Below are positions 41,848 to 49,958 of a stretch of 64,000 nucleotides of DNA, in pieces. Source of the stretch: Sciscionella sediminilitoris. Lineage in GTDB: Bacteria > Actinomycetota > Actinomycetes > Mycobacteriales > Pseudonocardiaceae. The stretch covers positions 1 through 64,000 of the forward strand of contig NZ_JALM01000021.1 in NCBI RefSeq assembly GCF_000737195.2, given 5' to 3'. Position 1 is the first letter of the stretch. Every line of letters begins with the position of its first letter. Made by a program: the position numbers and the translations under genes. The notes below the pieces were generated by a model. That model was given only the letters and a program-made list of their open reading frames with translations. It did no database searches and had not been told where the DNA came from.

Positions 41848-43776
41848 CTAGGTCTTCGCCTGGACCTTACCTGTTTCCCGGCGCTGGATCCCACGCAGTG
41901 CCGAGCGCACATTCGACAGCTCGGTGCGGATACCGGCCAGCTGCTCGCTTTCCGGCATGGCGGGGAACTCCGCGCGGTCCCCGGGCCGGTCCACCAGCCT
42001 GGTCAGCGCGGTCATCGCCCGGACCAGGCGCTGCACGTCCTCGGGATCGGGCAGCGCGGCCCCGTGCTGGATCTCCACGGCACACCGGGTCACCGCATCG
42101 GTCGCGCGCTCGAGCCCGACCACCGCGGGCCACCACGCGGCGACCTGCCGGCCGGCCTTGGAGGGTTCGGCGAGCAGTCGCTGGAATTCGGCGCGCAGAT
42201 CGGAGAGTGCCCGGTAGGCCCGCCTGCGCAGTACCGCCGAGCCCTGCGGAACCCCGGTCAGCGCGCGCTCCAGATAGGTGGAAAGCGCCCGGATCACCTC
42301 GGTCATCCGGCCACCGAGGCGCGGGCTCCTGCTGCCCGGCCAGAGCAGGTAACCGAACACGAGCACGATCGCGCAGCCGGCCACGGTGTGGATCAGCCGC
42401 GCCCACAGGGTGCCCCAGCTGTCGCCGTGCAACAGGTCCTGCTGCACGAGCACCAGCGGGGTGACGAAGGTGGAGAACATCCCGTAGTTGCGTACCTGGC
42501 CGATCGGCAGCATGGCCGCGATCACCAGCACGAGCAGTACGAGCAGCCAGCCGGGTGGTGCCCAGAGCACCACGAGCGAACCGAGCGCCGCACCGACCAC
42601 GGTCCCGCCGCCGCGCTGTACCGCGCGGGCGAACACCGAGCCGAAGTCCGGTTTCAGCACGATCGCCGTGGTCAGCGCCAGCCAGTAGGACCGCTCCAGC
42701 CCGATCAGATGGCCGAGGCTCTCGGCGAGCGCGAGGCACAGCGCGAGCCGCAGGGCGAACAGCCAGGTCTCCCGGCCGGGGGTGAGCCGGTCGATCAGCC
42801 AGGCCCGCGCGGTCCGCCGATCGCGCGCCTGGCGCCTGTCCGCATCGGCCCTGCGCACCAGTTGCCTGCGTACGTTCGTGATCCCGGACTGCAGCGCCCG
42901 CACCAGGCGCGCGTGGTTGTCCGGCAGCCGGGTGTCCGCGGCCGCGCGGTCCTCGTCGATCGCGTCGGCGAGCTCGTGCACCGCGTCGATCACCGCGCGC
43001 GGCGGGCGGTGCCGTGCGTGCAACAGGGCCACGCTCGCCTCGGTGATCGCGGTCGCCGAGGTGAGCAGCACGAGCAGCCTGCGATAGGCGCGGTCCCTGC
43101 CGTGCAGCCGGGAACGCACGGTCAGCAGCGCATCGTAGGCGGTGTTCATCGCGGCGGTGAGTTCCTGACGGGCCGGATGCGCCTGCTCGGTGCCGATCGC
43201 GCCGAGCAGTTTCGCCGCGCCCCGGTACACCGCGGCGACCATGGCCCGTTCCGGGGCGACCGGATGCACCGGCCAAGCCCCGATGGTCAGCAGCAATACC
43301 CACGCGGCCCCCACCGCGAAGCAGCCGGTGACCACGAAGGGATTCGTGCCGAGCGGGGCCTGCGCGGTGCCGACGATGCCGAACACCAGGAACTGCAGCC
43401 CGGCCAGTGAGGAGATATCGCTGCCGTCCGAGGCGATCGCGGACACGATCCCGAGCAGGCAGACCAGCAGTACCGTCCACCAGCCGGACCCGCCGAGCGA
43501 GCTGCCGAGCAGGATCCCGGCCGTGGCAGAGCCCGCGACCGCGCACAGCCGCCGCGCCCGGTACCGGTAGGAGCCGGGGGCCATGGCCATGGTCGCGGAC
43601 AGCGCGCCGCTGGAGGTGAGCATGCCGAGCTGGAGCTGCCCGAGCAGCAGACCGAGCGCGATGGGGGCCGCGATACCGACCGCGGCCCGCACCGAGCGCT
43701 TCACATCGACGCCGGCCCGTTTCGGCTTGAGCAGCTGGACAAGCCAGTGCGCTGGGATGCCATCACTGCTCTGCAC
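41848..43776 (-). CDS. FUSC family membrane transporter
   Basis: 642 residues. Two clusters of about five to six hydrophobic segments (residues about 30-170 and 350-470) flank a soluble middle with many Arg/Ala-rich helices; a helical C-terminal tail follows. This symmetric layout, with SYWLALTTAIVLKPDFGSVFARAVQRGGGTVVGAALG in the second half, is the fusaric-acid-resistance (FUSC/YccS/aromatic acid exporter) pattern. It probably exports aromatic or weak acids or eases membrane stress. The gene begins 10 bases after the dienelactone hydrolase stop, on the same strand. Confidence 0.9.
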   Translation of the reverse strand: MQSSDGIPAHWLVQLLKPKRAGVDVKRSVRAAVGIAAPIALGLLLGQLQLGMLTSSGALSATMAMAPGSYRYRARRLCAVAGSATAGILLGSSLGGSGWWTVLLVCLLGIVSAIASDGSDISSLAGLQFLVFGIVGTAQAPLGTNPFVVTGCFAVGAAWVLLLTIGAWPVHPVAPERAMVAAVYRGAAKLLGAIGTEQAHPARQELTAAMNTAYDALLTVRSRLHGRDRAYRRLLVLLTSATAITEASVALLHARHRPPRAVIDAVHELADAIDEDRAAADTRLPDNHARLVRALQSGITNVRRQLVRRADADRRQARDRRTARAWLIDRLTPGRETWLFALRLALCLALAESLGHLIGLERSYWLALTTAIVLKPDFGSVFARAVQRGGGTVVGAALGSLVVLWAPPGWLLVLLVLVIAAMLPIGQVRNYGMFSTFVTPLVLVQQDLLHGDSWGTLWARLIHTVAGCAIVLVFGYLLWPGSRSPRLGGRMTEVIRALSTYLERALTGVPQGSAVLRRRAYRALSDLRAEFQRLLAEPSKAGRQVAAWWPAVVGLERATDAVTRCAVEIQHGAALPDPEDVQRLVRAMTALTRLVDRPGDRAEFPAMPESEQLAGIRTELSNVRSALRGIQRRETGKVQAKT

Positions 43777-43786
43777 GGCTACGAGC

Positions 43787-44485
43787 TTAAAGCACGGTCT
43801 GCTTGATGAACTCCAAAGTCTGCGGCCAGGAGCGCTCGTAGGCGACCAGGTTGACCGGGTTCTCGTGCCGGGTGTTGTTGGAGAAACCGTGCTCGGCGAG
43901 CGGGTAGAGGTGGGTGATCGTGTCCGCCTCGGCGCGCGATTCGAGCCCCTCGCGCAGCCGTTCGAAGCTCTCCCGCGGAACCAGCGTGTCCTGGCCCGGA
44001 TAGTGCACCATCGCCGGGGCGCCGATCCGCCGGGCTTCGGCGAACGGGTCCAGGCTGTGGTTCGGCGCGGGCTCGGATGGCACGGTCGGGTGGTAGGCGA
44101 TCACGTTCGCCACTCGCTGGTCCGCGGCGCCGAGCAGCAGCGCGAACCGCCCGCCGAGGCAGTACCCGATCACCCCGACCTTGCGCAGTCCGAGCTCGCC
44201 GAACATGTACTCGAGCAGGGCGCGCTGCTCGCCGATCGCGGTCGCGTCGTCCAGCTGGGCCAGCATCCCGAACAGGTCCTCGTGCGCGTGGGTGTCGCTG
44301 CTGGCGCCGTGGAACACATCCCAGCACAGCGTGGTGACCCCGGCGTTCGCGATGTCCTCGGCGAAGGTGCGGACCCGGGCGCCGATGCCGTCGATCATCG
44401 GGAGCAGCAGCATGCCCCCGCTCGAACCGCCCTCGGGTTCGGCCAGATGGGCGTTGAGATCACCGATTCGTACCTGCTTGGCCAC
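43787..44485 (-). CDS. Dienelactone hydrolase family protein
   Basis: 232 residues from GTG 44485 behind AGGAAGGAG. The nucleophile elbow is VGVIGYCLGGRFAL with Cys near residue 108, and the acid and histidine appear in GQDTLVPRE and LAEHGFSNN, the Cys-Asp-His triad of dienelactone hydrolases. The family opens enol-lactones in aromatic degradation, but many homologues act on other esters. The gene lies 13 bases downstream of the tandem-Lrp regulator on the same strand and upstream of the FUSC exporter. Confidence 0.9.
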   Translation of the reverse strand: MAKQVRIGDLNAHLAEPEGGSSGGMLLLPMIDGIGARVRTFAEDIANAGVTTLCWDVFHGASSDTHAHEDLFGMLAQLDDATAIGEQRALLEYMFGELGLRKVGVIGYCLGGRFALLLGAADQRVANVIAYHPTVPSEPAPNHSLDPFAEARRIGAPAMVHYPGQDTLVPRESFERLREGLESRAEADTITHLYPLAEHGFSNNTRHENPVNLVAYERSWPQTLEFIKQTVL

Positions 44486-44498
44486 GTCGAGCTCCTTC

Positions 44499-45533
44499 CT
44501 ACTGCTCCCCTTGGTACCACGGGTCGACCGAGATCGTCCGGACACAGCAGCCGTTGCCGTCCAGCATGCGCCCGTACACCTTCACCTGGCGCAGCATGAG
44601 TTTGCGTTCGACGATCGCGACCTCCGGATGTTCGCGGGCGATCCGCAGCGCGAGCTCGTCCAACTGGTCCGGCCCGTGCAGGCTCGCGATCAGCAGCATG
44701 TTCGCCGTCCCGGTCGTCGAGGAACAGTGCCGGGTCTCGGGGAACGCGCCCAGCCGGGCGCCGATCGCGTCCAGTTCGGTGGTCGGCGCGGAGAGCCAGA
44801 ACATCGCCATCGACTCCCATCCCGCCAGCGGGCGAGCCAGATCGCAGCGGAACACGATATCGCCGTTGCGGCGCAACCGATCGAGGCGGCGCTTCACCGC
44901 CTGCGCCGAGGTGTTCAGCTCCTCGGCCAGTTCCGTGTAACTGCGCCGGCCGTCCCCGGTGAGCGCGAGAAACAGCGCGCGATCGGCGGCCCCGAACGGA
45001 CGCAGCCGTGCCGGTGGTTCCCCGAGCGGATCGCGCAGGTGCTCGGCCTGGCGCCGGTTGATCACCCCGAGCCGCCAGATGATCCCGCCGAAAACCTTGG
45101 TGTAGACCGAGATCCGCACGCTGAGCACATCCTCGAGTTCGGGCGGGCACTCGGTGATCATCCGGGTCGCCGAGGCCGGGCTCGTCGCCGAGAGCAGTCC
45201 GAACACCTGGTGTTCCCCGGTCGTCACGCAGACGGTGACCAGGTGCGGCAGCGCGGCGAGGCGCTGCGCGACCCGGTCCGCCGTTCCCGGGCGGCAGCCG
45301 TACTCGACCAGCGCACCGCCGTGGGTGTGGCCGAGCGCGACCGTGGTCCACGCCGCCCCTTCCTCGGTGAGCCGCTGCCAGCGCCGGGCCAGCGAGATCG
45401 GGGCGAGATCGAGCACCTCGGCCAGTGCCGTCCAGCTCGCCCGCGGGTTCACCTGGAGCGCGTCGAGCAGGGCAAGGTCGCTCTCTTCGAGCAGTTTTCC
45501 TTCGTTCACCGTGTCCGTTTCGGAGAAATTCAT
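44499..45533 (-). CDS. Lrp/AsnC-type regulator with two tandem Lrp units
   Basis: 344 residues, about twice the usual Lrp length. Two helix-turn-helix units are seen: LLEESDLALLDALQVNPRASWTALAEVLDLAPISLARRWQRLTEEG (about residues 14-60) and FGAADRALFLALTGDGRRSYTELAEELNTSAQAVKRRLDRLRRNG (about 185-230). Each is followed by an AsnC/RAM effector region. The start is ATG 45533; an in-frame ATG at 45566 is less supported. It is divergent from the MFS/deacylase pair, so an N-acyl amino acid or amino acid is a likely effector. Confidence 0.88.
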   Translation of the reverse strand: MNFSETDTVNEGKLLEESDLALLDALQVNPRASWTALAEVLDLAPISLARRWQRLTEEGAAWTTVALGHTHGGALVEYGCRPGTADRVAQRLAALPHLVTVCVTTGEHQVFGLLSATSPASATRMITECPPELEDVLSVRISVYTKVFGGIIWRLGVINRRQAEHLRDPLGEPPARLRPFGAADRALFLALTGDGRRSYTELAEELNTSAQAVKRRLDRLRRNGDIVFRCDLARPLAGWESMAMFWLSAPTTELDAIGARLGAFPETRHCSSTTGTANMLLIASLHGPDQLDELALRIAREHPEVAIVERKLMLRQVKVYGRMLDGNGCCVRTISVDPWYQGEQ

Positions 45534-45595
45534 CGTTTCCCGGGAACTGTACGGGATTCCGTGCACGCTACCGGCACCGGAGATGAGGCGAGGTG

Positions 45596-46885
45596 ATGAC
45601 GGTGTCGGCGGAGACGACAGAGTCGACGGGGACGCGGGAACAGTGGGACACCCACCGGATCGCGCGGACCGCGGTGGTCACCGGAGTGGTCCTGCTGCTC
45701 GCCTGGATCATCGACTACGTCGACCGGTACGCGATCAGCATGGCCCTGCCCTCGATCGGCGAGGAATTCGGGCTGAGCAAGACGATGCAGGGGATGCTCG
45801 TCACCGTGTTCGCGCTGGCCTACATGGCCGTGCAACTACCGGCCGGGCTGCTCGCCGACCGGTTCGGCGGGCGCGCCCTGATGCTGATCACCCTGTTCGC
45901 CTGGTCGGTGTTCACCGCGCTGACCGGGATGGCCGCCACGGTCGCCGTGCTGCTGATGATGCGCACCCTGTTCGGTCTCTCCCAGGGCTGTTTCCCGGCC
46001 GCCGCCTTCAAGGCACTCGCCCAGCGCACCACGCCGCAGCGGCGGGCAGGACTCACCGGCTTGATGCTCTCCGCTGCCGGGATCGGTTCGGCGCTCGGCC
46101 CGCTGGTGGTCGCACCCATGCTCGGCGCGCTCGGCTGGCGCAGCATGTTCCTGTGGATCGCCGGATGCGGTCTGTTGCTCGGAATCCTGCTGTGGGCCGT
46201 GCTGCCGCGCCCGCTGCCCGCCCGGTTGAGTGCCAGTACACCGGGCAGCGAACCGGTTTCCCGGCGGCAGGTGTTCGCCTCCCGCCCGGTGTGGGTGCTC
46301 GCCGCGCTGTTCTTCGCGATGAACGTGATCATGATGGGGCTGACCACCTGGGTGCCCAGTTATCTGCGCGCCCAGCACGTTTCGCTTGCCGAGACCGGGG
46401 TGCTCACCTCGATCCCGATGGTCGGGGAAACGGTGGCCGTGCTGTTCGGCGGTTTCCTGTTCAACCGGTTCTTCGTGCACCGGGCGCGGTGGTATCTCGT
46501 CGGCCTCGGACTGCTGAGCGCTGCGCTGCTGGCCCTGATGGTGCTCGTGGGCGGGACGACGGGATTCAGCGTGTTCGAGACGCTCGCCCTGATCGCGCAC
46601 GGTCTCAGCTATGCGGCGTTCATGGGGTTGCCGATGCGGATTCTTCCGCCCGAGCACGCGGGTCTCGGGATGGGGGTGGTGAATTTCGGCGGTCAGCTCG
46701 CGGCGGTGCTCACTCCGCTGTGGATGGGCGCGGTGGCCGATGCCTTCTCGTTCACCGCCTCCTTCGGTCTGCTGGCGGTCGGCGGCCTGCTGGCGGCGGG
46801 AATCGCACTGTTCTTGCCGAAGGGGGACACCTCGTTCGGCAGTGGGAAAACAGCAGCATCGATGGGAGTTCGGAATGAGTCATGA
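45596..46885 (+). CDS. MFS transporter, anion:cation symporter-like
   Basis: 429 residues from ATG 45596 (a GTG one codon earlier is possible). Motif A reads GLLADRFGGRALML, preceded by WIIDYVDRYAISMALPSIGEEF, the D-Y-D-R signature of ACS/GudP-like carboxylate transporters. Twelve hydrophobic segments are apparent. The stop overlaps the start of the amidohydrolase gene by 11 bases, so uptake of an N-acyl amino acid or similar carboxylate followed by its deacylation is a natural reading. It is controlled presumably by the divergent tandem-Lrp protein. Confidence 0.9.
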   Translation: MTVSAETTESTGTREQWDTHRIARTAVVTGVVLLLAWIIDYVDRYAISMALPSIGEEFGLSKTMQGMLVTVFALAYMAVQLPAGLLADRFGGRALMLITLFAWSVFTALTGMAATVAVLLMMRTLFGLSQGCFPAAAFKALAQRTTPQRRAGLTGLMLSAAGIGSALGPLVVAPMLGALGWRSMFLWIAGCGLLLGILLWAVLPRPLPARLSASTPGSEPVSRRQVFASRPVWVLAALFFAMNVIMMGLTTWVPSYLRAQHVSLAETGVLTSIPMVGETVAVLFGGFLFNRFFVHRARWYLVGLGLLSAALLALMVLVGGTTGFSVFETLALIAHGLSYAAFMGLPMRILPPEHAGLGMGVVNFGGQLAAVLTPLWMGAVADAFSFTASFGLLAVGGLLAAGIALFLPKGDTSFGSGKTAASMGVRNES

Positions 46886-48347
46886 TCTGGTGATCCGCGG
46901 TGCCCGGGTGATCGACCCGGAAACCGGGCTGGACGCGGTGCGCGATGTCGGGGTCACCGGCGGGAAGATCACCGCGATCAGCACGGAACCCCTGGCCGCG
47001 GCACGCACGATCGAAGCGGCAGGTTTGGTGCTGTGCCCCGGATTCATCGATCTGCACAGCCATGCGCAGAGCAGGGGCGGGCTCGCCTTGCAGGCCCTCG
47101 ACGGGGTCACCACCGCGCTCGACCTGGAAGCGGGCTCGGCCTCGGTCGCCGCTTCACTGGCGCTCGATGCCGAGGAAGGGCGGCCGATCAACTTCGGTTA
47201 CTCCGCCTCCTGGTTGCTCAACCGGATGGTGCTGATGGACGGCGTGGAACCATTGCGCCCGCTGGAGATGTTCAGCGCCTATCACGGTCTTTCGAACTGG
47301 AAACGACCCGCGAGCAGCTACGAACAGGGCCGGATCCTGGACGCGGTGCGGGCCGAGGTCGCCGCGGGCGGGATCGGGATCGGCGTGCTCGTGGGTTATG
47401 CCCCGGACAGCGGGCGGGCCGAATACTTCGCGCTCGCCGAACTCGCCGCCCGGCTCGGGGTGCCGACCTTCACGCACACCAGGTTCATCTCCACCGAGGA
47501 ACCGGGTACCTCACTGGAGGGCGCGCTCGAGGTGATCGCCGCGGCGAGCGGAACCGGGGCACACATGCACATGTGCCACCTGAACAGCACCTCCAACCGG
47601 ATGATCGACACCATCGCGGGTGCGGTGGAGCACGCGAAGGCCGAGGGGGTCCGGATCACCACCGAGGCCTATCCCTACGGTTCCGGGTCCACGGTGATCG
47701 GCGCGGACTTCCTCGCCCCGGAGAAACTGCACCGGATGGGGATGACCCCGGACATGGTGCGCTACCTGCCGACCGGGGAATGGGTCGCCGATGCCGCGCG
47801 GCTGGCCGAACTCCGGTCCACCGATCCCGGCGGCCAGGTGATCATGAAGTGGGCGGACGAGCGGGACGAGGCGGACCGCGAGGTGCTGCTGCGTTCCCTG
47901 CTGCTGCCGGATTCCGCGATCGCCTCGGACGCGGCCCCGCCGAACGTGCCCGGAAAACCGAAGCTGCACGACGAATGGCCGTTCCCGGATTCCGCCATGG
48001 TGCACCCGCGGTCCACCAGTTGCTTCGCGCACACCTTCGGCTGGCTGGTGCGCGAACTCGAGGTGCTCAGCCTGACCGAGGCGGTGCGCCGCTGCACCCT
48101 GCTGCCCGCCCAGTTCCTCGCCGAGGCCGCGCCCGCCATGCGCGAGAAGGGCCGGATCCAGGTCGGCGCGGACGCGGACATCGTCGTCTTCGACCCGGAA
48201 ACCATTGCCCAGCGCGGGGATTACGACACACTCGCCCCCTCCGAGGGAGTGCGGCACCTGCTCGTCGGCGGCGAACGGGTGGTCACCGACGGGGAGGTGC
48301 GGGTGGATTCCACCGCGGGCAAACCGGTCACCGGGAGGGGGTGCTGA
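46875..48347 (+). CDS. Amidohydrolase, N-acyl-D-amino-acid (D-glutamate) deacylase-like
   Basis: 490 residues. The metal-dependent hydrolase fold begins with a beta sandwich (VIRGARVIDPETG) and the first metal motif GFIDLHSHAQS (HxH, about residues 58-62). Further metal histidines occur in FTHTRF and MHMCHLNS, and the catalytic acid in AIASDAAPPN (about 355). GVTTALDLEAGSAS replaces the ECG-type loop of classical D-aminoacylases, pointing to the D-glutamate-deacylase-like branch. It overlaps the MFS stop by 11 bases (ATGAGTCATGA). Its likely role is to release a D-amino acid from an imported N-acyl compound. Confidence 0.85.
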   Translation: MSHDLVIRGARVIDPETGLDAVRDVGVTGGKITAISTEPLAAARTIEAAGLVLCPGFIDLHSHAQSRGGLALQALDGVTTALDLEAGSASVAASLALDAEEGRPINFGYSASWLLNRMVLMDGVEPLRPLEMFSAYHGLSNWKRPASSYEQGRILDAVRAEVAAGGIGIGVLVGYAPDSGRAEYFALAELAARLGVPTFTHTRFISTEEPGTSLEGALEVIAAASGTGAHMHMCHLNSTSNRMIDTIAGAVEHAKAEGVRITTEAYPYGSGSTVIGADFLAPEKLHRMGMTPDMVRYLPTGEWVADAARLAELRSTDPGGQVIMKWADERDEADREVLLRSLLLPDSAIASDAAPPNVPGKPKLHDEWPFPDSAMVHPRSTSCFAHTFGWLVRELEVLSLTEAVRRCTLLPAQFLAEAAPAMREKGRIQVGADADIVVFDPETIAQRGDYDTLAPSEGVRHLLVGGERVVTDGEVRVDSTAGKPVTGRGC

Positions 48348-48352
48348 GCGGT

Positions 48353-49054
48353 TCAGTGAGGGGCGGCACCGTCCGGTTCGTGCACGGTGCCGCCCGGCTG
48401 CCGCACCTGGTCCCCGGTCGCGCGCCGCCACCGGGTGAACCCGCCGTCCAGCGGGCGCGCGTGGTAACCGCGCTCGCGCAGCAGCCGCGCCGCGTTCGGG
48501 GAAACCACGCAGTACGGACCGCCGCAGTAGGCCACGATCTCCAGATCGGGAGAAAGCGTGCCGAGTCGTTCGCGCAGCTGGTCGAACGGCATGGAGAGCG
48601 CGCCGGGAATGTGCCCGGCCGCGTACTCCCGCTCACTGCGCACATCCAGGACCAGGACCCCGGGATCGTCCAGGCGTGCGGCCAGCTCCGCGGTGTCCAC
48701 CGGGCGCGTCTCCTCCGGATCACCGAGTTGTTCGGCGACCGCGTCGCGCAGATCCGCCAGCCGCTCCTGGGCGAACCGTTGCACCGTGTCGAGGAAACCG
48801 GGGACCGAATCGCCGGCGAGCCGGTAGTACACCCGCTTGCCCTCCTTGCGCGCCGCGACCAGATTCGCCGCGCGCAACTGCTGCAACTGCGCGGAGGTGT
48901 TCTTCACCGCGATCCCCGACTCCTCGGCGATCTCCTCCACGGTGCGCTCCCGGTCATCGAGCAGATCGAGCAGCCGCAACCGGACCGGGTTCGCGATCGC
49001 CTTGCCGATGCGGGCGAGCTGGGCGTAGATCGGTTCCTCGGGAAACTCAGCCAT
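48353..49054 (-). CDS. ArsR-family regulator fused to a rhodanese domain
   Basis: 233 residues from ATG 49054. Residues about 5-95 form an ArsR winged helix: RIGKAIANPVRLRLLDLLDDRERTVEEIAEESGIAVKNTSAQLQQLRAANLV. Residues about 125-215 form a rhodanese domain: VLVLDVRSEREYAAGHIPGALSMP and VAYCGGPYC, with the active-site cysteine near 176. Such fusions are thought to sense sulfane sulfur or redox signals. The start overlaps the MBL hydrolase stop by 8 bases, so both are transcribed from the palindromic promoter at 49883. The last codons form half of a terminator hairpin. Confidence 0.92.
   Translation of the reverse strand: MAEFPEEPIYAQLARIGKAIANPVRLRLLDLLDDRERTVEEIAEESGIAVKNTSAQLQQLRAANLVAARKEGKRVYYRLAGDSVPGFLDTVQRFAQERLADLRDAVAEQLGDPEETRPVDTAELAARLDDPGVLVLDVRSEREYAAGHIPGALSMPFDQLRERLGTLSPDLEIVAYCGGPYCVVSPNAARLLRERGYHARPLDGGFTRWRRATGDQVRQPGGTVHEPDGAAPH
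48361..48395. terminator. Hairpin between convergent genes
   Basis: GGGCGGCACCGT (48361-48372) pairs perfectly with ACGGTGCCGCCC (48384-48395) across an 11-base loop. It lies inside the last codons of the ArsR-rhodanese gene and just after the deacylase stop. Confidence 0.6.
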
Positions 49055-49868
49055 CGATGTCCACCGTGCCACGGAGGAATTCGAGATAGCGCCGCGCCGA
49101 GTCGGCGAGGACCTTCTTCGCGTTCGCCCGGATCGCCGGGGACCACCAGCCGCCGTAGATGCGCTCGAAGGAATACGGTTCCAGCGCGTCCACGATCGCG
49201 CGCACCCCGCGTTCGGGGAGCGGCAGATGGTTCGGTGCGCTCCAGATGAACGAGACCCGGTCCTCGCCGGGCGTCACGAATAGCGTGTCCCCGCAGAGCA
49301 GCACGCCCGCGCCGTCGGCTCCCGTCCAGTGCAGCACCGCGCTTCCCGGGAAATGCCCGCCGGTGCGCACCAGGTGCACACCCGGCAACGGGGAAAGCGT
49401 GTCCGACCACGGGCGCAGCGCGGGAATCGGGCGCTGGATCCAGCGCGTGTCCGCCTCCGGGAGCAGCGCCTCCGCGTCGAACTTCCGGGCCCAGTCCGCC
49501 ATCGCGCCGTACATGTGCGGGTGACTCGAACTCACGGCCCGCAGGCCACCGGCCTCCCGGACCGCCGTGATCGCCTGCTCGTCCAGGAACGCCGGCGGAT
49601 CCCACAGCAGATTGCCCTGCTCCGTGCGGACCAGCACACCGCGTTGGCCGACCCCGATGCCCGGAGTGACCCCGATCCCGGTCAGGCCCGGCTCCAGCTC
49701 CGCGATCTCCGTGGTGTAGCCCGCATCCGTGAGCTCCGCCATGGTCGTCCACCGCTGACCGGAAGGCGGAACCCATTGCCGCTCGTCCGCGCACACCGTG
49801 CAGGTCTCCGGCGGGCGCTCACTCTCGGGATGGTGCGCGCCGCAGGTGGGACAGATCCAGACCGCCAT
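49047..49868 (-). CDS. MBL-fold hydrolase with rubredoxin-like zinc ribbon
   Basis: 273 residues from ATG 49868 behind GGAGGT. The N-terminus WICPTCGAHHPESERPPETCTVC has two CxxC pairs, a rubredoxin-like knuckle. A metallo-beta-lactamase fold follows: SSSHPHMYGAM in the place of HxHxDH, GGHFPGSAVLHW, and LLCGDTLFV. The HxHxDH acid positions differ (HPHMYG), so metal content or activity may be altered. Together with the ArsR-rhodanese regulator encoded next (8-base overlap) it suggests thiol, persulfide or metal stress handling, by analogy to persulfide-dioxygenase operons; that role is inference. Confidence 0.87.
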   Translation of the reverse strand: MAVWICPTCGAHHPESERPPETCTVCADERQWVPPSGQRWTTMAELTDAGYTTEIAELEPGLTGIGVTPGIGVGQRGVLVRTEQGNLLWDPPAFLDEQAITAVREAGGLRAVSSSHPHMYGAMADWARKFDAEALLPEADTRWIQRPIPALRPWSDTLSPLPGVHLVRTGGHFPGSAVLHWTGADGAGVLLCGDTLFVTPGEDRVSFIWSAPNHLPLPERGVRAIVDALEPYSFERIYGGWWSPAIRANAKKVLADSARRYLEFLRGTVDIDG

Positions 49869-49882
49869 GACTACCTCCAAGA

Positions 49883-49928
49883 CCAACGATCTAACGATCG
49901 TTAGATTAAATGATCGTTAGATCGTTGG
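49883..49928. promoter_or_regulatory. 17+17 bp perfect palindrome, operator of the MBL/ArsR-rhodanese pair
   Basis: The 17 bases at 49883-49899 are the exact reverse complement of 49912-49928, with a 12-base AT-rich spacer. Each arm contains a nested TCTAACGA/TCGTTAGA motif. It lies immediately upstream of the MBL gene and is the obvious site for the ArsR-type regulator. Confidence 0.85.
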
Positions 49929-49958
49929 CAAGGAGGTATGAGCGCCGAGCGGCTCGGC

